Positions 1 to 5,340 of a stretch of DNA of 5,448 bases are shown here, one piece after another (the first letter of the stretch is position 1; each line of letters starts with the position of its first letter). This DNA is from Bryobacterales bacterium (lineage in GTDB: Bacteria > Acidobacteriota > Terriglobia > Bryobacterales > Bryobacteraceae), in NCBI GenBank assembly GCA_003139735.1, contig PLGA01000091.1, positions 1,157-6,604 of the forward strand. The letters run 5' to 3'. Position numbers and translations under genes: made by a program. The notes under the pieces are model-generated. The model was given only the letters and a program-made list of their open reading frames with translations, did not search any database and was not told the origin of the DNA.

Positions 1-750
1 ACGCCGGTGTTCCTGCATGCGCCCCAGAGCATCGCGTGTCTCCAGGCGGGGCGGCATGTACTGTGCGAAAAACCCATGGCGCTCAACTATTCCGAGGCTT
101 GTTCGATGCAACGGACCGCGGAAGAGACCGGGAGATTGCTGGGGGTCGCCTATTACCGCCGCATGTATCCCAAGGTGAACCGCGCCAGGGAACTGATGGA
201 AGCCGGCGTCATCGGGCGGCCGGTTTTGGCCGAAGCCACAAACCACTATTGGTTCAACCTCGGTCATGGACGCGACTGGCTGGCGGACCCGGCGCTGGCC
301 GGCGGCGGCCCGTTGTACGACATCGCCTCGCACCGCATCGATCTGATGAACTATCTGTTTGGAAAGCCCGTCCGCGCGAGCGGCCACGTTTCGACCTTGG
401 TCCAACCTATCGCCGTGGAGGACAACGCCACGGTGATCGTCGAACATGCCAGCGGCGTGCGCGGGGTGGTGGATGTCCGGTGGCACTCGCGGGTGGCGCG
501 CGACGAGTTCCGTATACGCGGCACGGACGGGGAAATGGACCTGACGCCCCTCAACGGGCCGCGCGTGTCCTATCCCGGCGGAGAAGAGCAGATCCCAGCG
601 CACGCGAACCTGCACTATCCTTGCATTGCGGATTTCGTCTCGGCCGCGCTCGATGGAACGCCGCTGAGATCGTCCGGCGCCAGCGCGCTCGAAACGGAAT
701 GGGTCATCGGGCAAGTGGTGGGGCCGTCTCACCGGCCAGCGGGACACTGA
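1..750 (+). CDS. Gfo/Idh/MocA-family NAD(P)-dependent oxidoreductase, 5'-truncated by window edge
   Basis: This is the C-terminal 249 residues of a dinucleotide-dependent sugar/polyol dehydrogenase-type enzyme. The frame is open from base 1 (Thr-Pro, then Val at the GTG at 7), so that GTG is not the real start. The upstream Rossmann GxGxxG half, roughly 70-80 residues, lies outside the window. Seen: the family's CEKPMAL motif (in-window residues 22-28, with the catalytic-type Lys24), then YYRRMYP (51-57), then the G-G-G-x-x-x-D-x-x-x-H-x-x-D motif (101-114; Asp107, His111, Asp114), which in this family holds the other catalytic and substrate-contacting residues. The C-terminal alpha/beta domain follows and ends in a short tail after EWVIGQVV. 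These enzymes oxidise or reduce sugars, inositols, amino sugars or biliverdin; the substrate cannot be told from the sequence. It is probably cytoplasmic. Nothing next to it is clearly of the same pathway. Confidence 0.9.
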   Translation, partial: TPVFLHAPQSIACLQAGRHVLCEKPMALNYSEACSMQRTAEETGRLLGVAYYRRMYPKVNRARELMEAGVIGRPVLAEATNHYWFNLGHGRDWLADPALAGGGPLYDIASHRIDLMNYLFGKPVRASGHVSTLVQPIAVEDNATVIVEHASGVRGVVDVRWHSRVARDEFRIRGTDGEMDLTPLNGPRVSYPGGEEQIPAHANLHYPCIADFVSAALDGTPLRSSGASALETEWVIGQVVGPSHRPAGH

Positions 751-980
751 ATAGGGGCGAAGTGGGCACCCCCCGCGTCGTGTCGAAAACGCTGCGAGCG
801 CCGACCACCGCAGTAAAGCAGCGCCATATAAACCAGATCTAAGAACCTAATAGTCCGTAACATCCAGGGCAATCCGAGCGTCCCAATAAACGGTTCCACC
901 GTGGCGCCGGCGTGGGAACGCCAGTGGGGAGTTTCGCCGCCGATTCGCAGCGGGAAAGCGCGTTGAGGAAGGGAGTGCTT
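751..980. other. Intergenic spacer without a convincing gene
   Basis: This 230-nt stretch separates the oxidoreductase stop from the ATG at 981. I see no conserved coding frame. It holds a TATAAA hexamer at 827-832 without a recognisable -35 partner, which is only a weak promoter hint for the gene at 981. A small perfect hairpin lies at 909-922 (GGCGT / ACGCC with a GGGA loop). No terminator with a T-tract is visible behind the oxidoreductase. Confidence 0.5.
966..975 (+). promoter_or_regulatory. Shine-Dalgarno sequence of the TIGR03435 gene
   Basis: AGGAAGGGAG ends 5 nt before the ATG at 981. It is the clearest ribosome binding site in the window and decides the start against the upstream in-frame GTG at 912, which would add 23 residues in front of the signal peptide. 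Confidence 0.75.
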
Positions 981-1757
981 ATGAAGCGAGCTGTTTCCTC
1001 ATGCATCGGCGGCTTCGTCTTAGCAGCAGCCATCGCATCCGGCCAACCACGACCTGCTTTCGAGGTAGTCTCCATCCATTCTTCTCCGCCATTCTCCGTC
1101 GGAGCCATGCACTCAGGCCAGATACACGTTGGAGTCAAGGTGGACGGCGCAATGGCGGATTTCGGCGGGCAGTCGTTGATGCAACTCATCGGCCGCGCCT
1201 ACCGTGTAGAGTTTTTCCAGGTCGCCGGACCAGGTTGGCTGGGCGCCGTGCGGTTCGACATCGTCGCCAAATTGCCCGACGGAGCCTCGCCGGACCAGGC
1301 GCCTGAAATGCTACAGACCATGCTGGAGGAACGTTTTAAGCTGGCTGTGCATCGCGAGCAGAGGGAGTTTTCGATTTATGCGCTCATCGTGGGAAAGGAC
1401 GGGCTGAAACTGAAACGTCCGCCGGGCTACGACCCTGCCGCGAGCGCCTCCGCGACAACGCGGCCCTTCGACAACTTTATTCCGTTGCTCGAAGGAGCGT
1501 TGCAGCGCCCAGTCGTAGATCAGACGGACTTGACGGGTGATTATGCCTTTCCCTTAGGCGATTTACTGATGAGCTTCAGTGAGATTCCTGAGGTGCGAGC
1601 GCGCATGGATGACGCCACGCGCGCGCGAGCCGAGGCTCCCCCGAGCCCCGACACATTCGAAGTCATCAAGAGCTGGGGGTTGCTGCTCGAACCGCGTAAG
1701 CTCACCCTGCCCGCACTGGTAATCGACCACATCGAGAAAACGCCTACTGAGAACTGA
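981..1757 (+). CDS. Secreted TIGR03435-family protein (Acidobacteria-typical, function unknown)
   Basis: This is a 258-residue protein of the TIGR03435 family, an uncharacterised family expanded in Solibacter-like Acidobacteria. Residues 1-22 form a signal peptide (Lys-Arg, then a hydrophobic run ending in AAAIASG), so it is probably exported. Family landmarks run in order: FEVVSI (27-32), LMQLIGRAY (66-74), GPGWLGAVRFDIVAKLP (83-99), MLQTMLEERFKLAVHRE (110-126), YALIVGKDGLKLK (133-145), RPVVDQTDLTGDYAF (176-190) and the closing VIDHIEKTPTEN (247-258). The ATG at 981 is preferred over the in-frame GTG at 912: a purine-rich Shine-Dalgarno (AGGAAGGGAG, 966-975) sits 5 nt before it and the signal peptide begins there. 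The segment between residues 146 and 161 seems short compared with the polar linker I remember for the family. No enzymatic motif is visible. A hairpin follows the stop. Confidence 0.88.
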   Translation: MKRAVSSCIGGFVLAAAIASGQPRPAFEVVSIHSSPPFSVGAMHSGQIHVGVKVDGAMADFGGQSLMQLIGRAYRVEFFQVAGPGWLGAVRFDIVAKLPDGASPDQAPEMLQTMLEERFKLAVHREQREFSIYALIVGKDGLKLKRPPGYDPAASASATTRPFDNFIPLLEGALQRPVVDQTDLTGDYAFPLGDLLMSFSEIPEVRARMDDATRARAEAPPSPDTFEVIKSWGLLLEPRKLTLPALVIDHIEKTPTEN

Positions 1758-1767
1758 TTTAGCGGAC

Positions 1768-1790
1768 GAAGGACGGGCTTCCCTTCCTTT
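1768..1790 (+). terminator. Hairpin just after the TIGR03435 gene, possible transcription terminator
   Basis: The stem starts 11 nt after the stop codon. Bases 1769-1773 pair with 1785-1789 and 1775-1777 pair with 1781-1783, with one C/T mismatch (1774/1784), a G-T closing pair (1768/1790) and a CTT triloop. The position and stem suit an intrinsic terminator. The only T-run is the TTT inside the 3' arm, so it may instead be an mRNA-protecting or weak terminator hairpin. Confidence 0.45.
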
Positions 1791-1808
1791 GACATTCATG
1801 CTGCCAAA

Positions 1809-1827
1809 GCGGACCGACGGAGTCCGC
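1809..1827 (+). repeat. Perfect 6-bp inverted repeat (GCGGAC...GTCCGC)
   Basis: GCGGAC at 1809-1814 pairs with GTCCGC at 1822-1827 around a 7-nt loop. A further copy of GCGGAC lies at 1762-1767, just before the terminator-like stem, so the 3' arm could pair with either copy. It could be part of a tandem terminator, or an operator or leader structure for the gene at 1925. Neither role is shown by the sequence. Confidence 0.4.
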
Positions 1828-1898
1828 AATCGATGAGGTCAATGGACGAGATCCCCACTTCCTCGAGCTTACTTATTCCACATCCATCAGGTGTGGCG

Positions 1899-1904
1899 TA
1901 CAAT
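1899..1904 (+). promoter_or_regulatory. TACAAT, possible -10 box for the gene at 1925
   Basis: TACAAT matches the bacterial -10 consensus at five of six bases and lies 20 nt before the ATG at 1925. Transcription would start near 1911 and give a leader of about 14 nt. No good -35 hexamer is found at 16-18 bp spacing, and there is no Shine-Dalgarno in the short leader. A TACAAT box in a similar place precedes the gene at 3812. Confidence 0.3.
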
Positions 1905-1924
1905 CCAAATGACGGTATCAATCG

Positions 1925-3613
1925 ATGGCAAAGGCTTGGTTGAGATACGCGGTCTTACTGCTGCTGGCAATCACAGTGTTTTCAATTCGCATGCCAGCCC
2001 AGGACGACAGCCCCCAAACCGTGAACGGCGAGATTCGGGGCGTCGTCTTGGAGTCCGGCACGGAACAACCGATTGTAGGCGCCGAGATCTCGGTCTTCAT
2101 TCGGCAATCCGGGCCAGTGCTCCTCGATGGCGGCTGGTCGCCCGAAAGCTCCGCCAAAACAACGACCGATGCAGCGGGCGCTTTCGCTATCCCAATGGAA
2201 CAGCCGGGTAGGTACCGGGTGGAAGCCAGGAAGTTGGGATACGAGGCGCCGCCCAGCGGACAGTCCGCCGCTCAGGAGGTGGAACTAGAGGACAGGTATC
2301 CGCTCGCCGAGGTGAAGCTGTTCCTCGGGCATTTCGGCGCGTTGACCGGCAGCGTTGTGGATGCCGATGGCAAACCAATACCGAGCCTGCGGCTCAGAGC
2401 CGCACGTGAACGCATCAGAGGCCTGCGGTTCGTCCCGGTCGCCGTGGATGCCAAGACGGACTCGGAGGGCCGATTCGTGGCATCGGGGCTGACCCCGGGC
2501 AACTACGTGGCGGAGGTCTTTCCGCAGGCTGGCGCGGAGGAGCGTTTACTGACCGCGTTCACCGAAAGCGATGCCGAAAAGGTCGATCTGGATTACGAGC
2601 GCGCGTACTGGCCGGGCGGGCATGGCGCCGAAGCCGCGCTTCCCGTGACGGTATCGGGGGGCGCGACGGTGGATATCGGTACGCTGCGCGTGCGGAAGGT
2701 CCCTTATTACCGCGTGCGTGTTCGTATTCCCATAGCTCACTGCGACGCAAGCGACTTGCTGTCGGTGCGCGAGACCGATAGAGACTCAGTTGGTGGCAGC
2801 CTCAATCAGCCTCTTGGCGAAGCGCCGTGCGGCAAAGACGTCCTTGTGACGGGCCACCCATCCGGGACCTTCCATTTGTTTTTCCGTTTCGGCGGAGAGT
2901 ACGGTGTCTCAGCTTCTGTGCCGTTTGTAATCACAGACCAGAACATAACCGTCACGGCGGCCCTTTTGCCGGACGTAACAGTGGAGGGCGTATTCGTAAC
3001 CGCCGAGGGAGCTAGGGCGCCCGATTTCACCAAGCTCTCTGTCATGCTCAGCCCAACGGATAGACTTGGCGATGCTATCCAGCAGTGGCCTGTCGAAATT
3101 GACGGCAAGTTCCAAATTCCCTATGTGCGGCCAGTGGAGCAGGCGGTTATTGTGCGAGGGCTCGATGCGGCTCACTATGTAAAGGAGATCCGGTACAACG
3201 GCATCGCTCTTCCCGGGTCGAGCGTGCCGCTGGACCAAGGGGCGACAGCCCCCAGCATGACAATCGTCTTAGACGACAAGCCAGCCACTATCGCAGGTTC
3301 CGTCGATACCTCCGGCGACCGGGCCAGCCGGCCGACCGTGATTGCGGTGAAGTGGCCGTGGGATTTCACAGCGCCCGGAACCGTCGGCAGATCCCAGGCG
3401 GACGCAGGCGGCTCGTTCCTGATTACGGGGTTAAGCCCCGGTGAATACCGCGTCATCGCCCTTCTATCGCTTCCGCAGGACCTCATGGGCGTATCGCAGG
3501 CAGCGATCGAGCAGATCATGGCGGGAGGCGAGAAGTTGGAACTCAGCCCGGGCGCGTTCCTGAATGTAACCCTGGAGCCGACTGTCTTACCGGCGCAGCA
3601 GCTACAGCCGTGA
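1925..3613 (+). CDS. Secreted carboxypeptidase-regulatory-like (beta-sandwich) domain protein
   Basis: This is a 562-residue exported protein with no catalytic domain that I can recognise. Residues 1-26 form a signal peptide (AWLRYAVLLLLAITVFS, then PAQ as a likely cleavage site). Three segments have the carboxypeptidase-regulatory/CnaB-like pattern of G-x-V, a D-x-x-G-x-F turn and a G-x-Y strand: about 34-108 (GEIRGVVLESG ... DAAGAFAIP ... GRYRVEA), 138-200 (GALTGSVVDADGKPIP ... DSEGRFVASGLTPGNYVAEV) and 454-512 (ATIAGSVDTSG ... GGSFLITGLSPGEYRVIA). Between them are the stretch YERAYWPGG (224-232) and DAAHYVKEIRYNG (414-426), which I recognise as recurring in acidobacterial proteins of this type. 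Two cysteines (273, 302) could form a disulfide. The role is probably in a cell-surface or periplasmic assembly or in binding. The start lacks a Shine-Dalgarno, but the ATG begins the signal peptide. It may be transcribed on its own, being set off by hairpins on both sides. Confidence 0.85.
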   Translation: MAKAWLRYAVLLLLAITVFSIRMPAQDDSPQTVNGEIRGVVLESGTEQPIVGAEISVFIRQSGPVLLDGGWSPESSAKTTTDAAGAFAIPMEQPGRYRVEARKLGYEAPPSGQSAAQEVELEDRYPLAEVKLFLGHFGALTGSVVDADGKPIPSLRLRAARERIRGLRFVPVAVDAKTDSEGRFVASGLTPGNYVAEVFPQAGAEERLLTAFTESDAEKVDLDYERAYWPGGHGAEAALPVTVSGGATVDIGTLRVRKVPYYRVRVRIPIAHCDASDLLSVRETDRDSVGGSLNQPLGEAPCGKDVLVTGHPSGTFHLFFRFGGEYGVSASVPFVITDQNITVTAALLPDVTVEGVFVTAEGARAPDFTKLSVMLSPTDRLGDAIQQWPVEIDGKFQIPYVRPVEQAVIVRGLDAAHYVKEIRYNGIALPGSSVPLDQGATAPSMTIVLDDKPATIAGSVDTSGDRASRPTVIAVKWPWDFTAPGTVGRSQADAGGSFLITGLSPGEYRVIALLSLPQDLMGVSQAAIEQIMAGGEKLELSPGAFLNVTLEPTVLPAQQLQP

Positions 3614-3665
3614 ATGGGTCGGCGCAGCCCACGGTCTTAGCCCAAGACAGACGGCTCGCCCATTT
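3612..3665 (+). terminator. Nested inverted repeat at the end of the 1925-3613 gene, possible terminator
   Basis: Three stems nest around one loop: AATGGG (3613-3618) with CCCATT (3659-3664), AGCC (3626-3629) with GGCT (3653-3656), and GTCTT (3634-3638) with AAGAC (3644-3648). The first arm overlaps the last base of the stop codon. The internal loops are large and only a short TTT follows, so this is a weak candidate for transcription termination or 3'-end protection. Confidence 0.3.
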
Positions 3666-3793
3666 CAATCCTGAGGGCTTCGAAGAGCGACCTGGGCCTG
3701 GCAAGGCATGAGAAACGGGATCGTCGGAAAACACCCGGGCGGGTTCGTCGTGGTTGATTTGGGGAAACCTGATCCGCCGATCGCTCCCCCCGT

Positions 3794-3799
3794 TACAAT
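3794..3799 (+). promoter_or_regulatory. TACAAT, possible -10 box of the rpiB-deoC operon
   Basis: TACAAT lies 12 nt before the ATG at 3812. If used as a -10, transcription would start near 3806 and leave a leader of about 6 nt, which makes the mRNA effectively leaderless. This fits the absence of any Shine-Dalgarno before 3812. No convincing -35 element is seen at standard spacing (GATCCG at 3771-3776). Confidence 0.35.
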
Positions 3800-3811
3800 G
3801 GTCCTTACCTC

Positions 3812-4435
3812 ATGAAACGCGTGATTACGGCGCAGGACCTGCCTGAGAGCGGCGAGATGCGCGTTCCGATTGGGACGCTGGTAACGCCATCGGCGCGGGA
3901 AGTGGCGGCTGAGCGCGGCGTGCGCATCAGCGAAGTGACGGAGGACCGGCTGCCCGCTCACGCGCCGCCGGAGAAGAGCATCGCGCTGGGCGCGGACCAC
4001 GGCGGATTCCGGTTGAAAGAGAGGCTCAAGCCAATCCTCGAAGAGCTTGGCCTGGAGATCAACGACGTCGGCGTCTATGAGGAAAAGCCCGTGGACTATC
4101 CCGATATCGCCCTCGCCGTGGCCGAGCTGGTAGCTTCCGGGAAGGCGGCGCGCGGCGTGGCGATCGACGGCGCGGGCATCGGTTCGGCGATAGTGGCCAA
4201 CAAGGTTCCGGGTATCCGCGCGGCGCTGTGCTATGATAAAGCTTCCGCCAGAAACAGCCGGGAACACAATGATTCCAATGTGCTTACACTTGGCGGCAGG
4301 CTCTTGACCGAGAGCCAGGCGGAGGACGTTCTGCGCACCTGGCTGGCCACGCCGTTCGCCGGCGGCCGGCATCAGGCGCGGGTCCAGAAGATCCTCGATA
4401 TCGAACAGCGGTTTCTGAAAAAGGCTACCCCTTGA
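3812..4435 (+). CDS. rpiB: RpiB/LacA/LacB-family sugar-phosphate isomerase with EutQ-like N-terminal extension
   Basis: This 207-residue protein has an RpiB-type isomerase domain from about 55 to 205. RpiB interconverts ribose-5-phosphate and ribulose-5-phosphate; relatives act on galactose-6-P, allose-6-P or tetrulose-P. Family residues seen: ALGADHGGF (58-66, Asp62/His63), DYPDIA (95-100), [12 protein letters not shown] (129-140), REHNDSNVL (150-158, His152) and GGRHQARV (184-191). The Cys of E. coli ICGTGVG is replaced: the motif here reads IDGAGIG (118-124), with Asp119 at the Cys position and Ala121 at the Thr position. Residues 1-50 are extra: [10 protein letters not shown] and [17 protein letters not shown] resemble the start of EutQ (MKKLITANDI, ITPEAREVA, recalled from memory). 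This suggests a BMC cargo enzyme. There is no Shine-Dalgarno before the ATG. The stop overlaps the deoC start by 4 nt. The family call is secure; the substrate and the BMC role are inference. Confidence 0.9.
   Translation: MKRVITAQDLPESGEMRVPIGTLVTPSAREVAAERGVRISEVTEDRLPAHAPPEKSIALGADHGGFRLKERLKPILEELGLEINDVGVYEEKPVDYPDIALAVAELVASGKAARGVAIDGAGIGSAIVANKVPGIRAALCYDKASARNSREHNDSNVLTLGGRLLTESQAEDVLRTWLATPFAGGRHQARVQKILDIEQRFLKKATP
4418..4434 (+). promoter_or_regulatory. Shine-Dalgarno and TTG start of deoC overlapping the rpiB stop
   Basis: An A-rich AAAAAGG (4418-4424) sits 7 nt before the TTG at 4432-4434. TTG and the rpiB stop TGA share bases in TTGA (4432-4435), which is a classic arrangement for translational coupling. 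No other ATG, GTG or TTG would keep the conserved-looking N-terminal helix, and the purine run supports this start. Confidence 0.65.
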
Positions 4436-5334
4436 CCAAGGCGGAATTGGACATTCTGGTCGCCCAGATCGGCGAAGAGATCTTCGCGCGCGTGAGCCCC
4501 ATTGCCGTGACCGCGTCCGGCGCCGCATCGAAGAAGGGCGAGGGGCTGAACCTGCCGAGCGAAGTTTGCCCCGGCTGCGTGCAACGCTGCGCGCAAACCT
4601 GCGCACGCAATACCAAGGAGATCCTGGCGGCGGGCGCCGACCGCGTTTCGGCCAGCGAACGGCTCACCAAGATCGACCCTTCGATCGCCGCCGTGATCGA
4701 CCACACCATCCTGAAGCCGGAGGCCACCCGGGCGGACGTGGTCAAGGTTTGCCGGGAAGCGCGGCAATATGGCTTCGCCAGCGTGTGCGTGAACCCGTAT
4801 TGGGTTCCACTGGTGCGTACGGAGTTGTCGGGGTCGTCCGTGAAGGTGTGCAGCGTGGTGGGATTTCCGCTGGGCGCCACCAGCACGGAGGCCAAGGTGG
4901 CGGAAACGGCCGCGGCGGTGCGGGCCGGAGCGCAGGAAATCGACATGGTGATCAACGTGGGGGCTCTGCGCTCGGGAGACCACGAAGCGGTAAAGTCCGA
5001 TATTCAACAGGTGGCGCGCGTGGCCCACTCAGCCGGCGCCATTCTGAAGACGATTCTCGAAACGGCGCTGCTCGACGATAGCCAGAAGGCCACGGCGTGT
5101 ACGCTGGCCAAGATGGCGGGCGCGGATTTCGTGAAGACCTCGACGGGTTTTCATCCCGCCGGCGGCGCGTCGGTGGCCGCTGTCGCGCTGATGGCCGACG
5201 CCGTCGGCGGCCGGCTGGGGATCAAGGCCAGCGGCGGCATTCGCACCGCCGAGGCTGCCCTCGCGATGCTCGACGCGGGCGCCACCCGGCTGGGACTGTC
5301 GGGCACCCGCGCCGTCCTCGACGGTCTGGGCTAG
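4432..5334 (+). CDS. deoC: Deoxyribose-phosphate aldolase (DeoC) with N-terminal targeting-like helix and four-Cys motif
   Basis: DeoC is a class I aldolase that splits 2-deoxyribose-5-phosphate into glyceraldehyde-3-phosphate and acetaldehyde. The barrel spans about 81-297. Key residues seen: [11 protein letters not shown] (89-99), SVCVNP (117-122), [11 protein letters not shown] (169-179; Asp171), [10 protein letters not shown] (205-214), DFVKTSTGF (232-240; Lys235, the expected Schiff-base lysine) and IKASGGIR (264-271; Lys265). All catalytic residues are present, so it should be active. At 300 residues it is about 75-80 longer than ordinary DeoC (about 220). The extra part has an amphipathic helix (2-21; Leu6, Leu9, Val10, Ile13, Ile17, Val21 on one face), a small-residue/Lys linker (22-44), then Cys46-x2-Cys49-x3-Cys53-x3-Cys57. 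The helix plus linker resembles BMC encapsulation peptides. It uses a TTG start overlapping the rpiB stop. The aldolase is certain; encapsulation is inference. Confidence 0.93.
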   Translation: MTKAELDILVAQIGEEIFARVSPIAVTASGAASKKGEGLNLPSEVCPGCVQRCAQTCARNTKEILAAGADRVSASERLTKIDPSIAAVIDHTILKPEATRADVVKVCREARQYGFASVCVNPYWVPLVRTELSGSSVKVCSVVGFPLGATSTEAKVAETAAAVRAGAQEIDMVINVGALRSGDHEAVKSDIQQVARVAHSAGAILKTILETALLDDSQKATACTLAKMAGADFVKTSTGFHPAGGASVAAVALMADAVGGRLGIKASGGIRTAEAALAMLDAGATRLGLSGTRAVLDGLG

Positions 5335-5340
5335 AACGCG

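Noticed and set aside
36..842. A 268-codon plus-strand frame overlapping the oxidoreductase and running 92 nt past its stop
   Set aside because: The other frame carries the EKP and GGG-D-H-D motifs. This one is Arg/Gly-rich. I considered a frameshift near the oxidoreductase C-terminus, but the in-frame ending is plausible and the alternative tail shows no family pattern.
909..922. The GGCGT/ACGCC hairpin as a riboswitch or terminator
   Set aside because: It is only 5 bp with no T-tract and no conserved aptamer pattern; such stems are common in GC-rich DNA.
912..980. The GTG at 912 as start of the TIGR03435 gene
   Set aside because: It would put 23 polar residues before the signal peptide and lacks a ribosome site, while the ATG at 981 has a strong one.
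1789..1794. TTGACA, a perfect -35 consensus
   Set aside because: At 17 bp spacing the sequence is GACCGA, which is not a -10 box, and the hexamer overlaps the 3' arm of the terminator-like hairpin. It is probably chance.
3665..4606. A 313-codon open frame on the minus strand across rpiB
   Set aside because: It is antisense to a gene with clear RpiB motifs, and its translation is Arg/Pro/Ala-rich without any family motif, as expected for the shadow of a GC-rich gene.
4372..5028. A 218-codon minus-strand frame across deoC
   Set aside because: It is rich in His and Arg with no recognisable motif, and is antisense to a secure gene.
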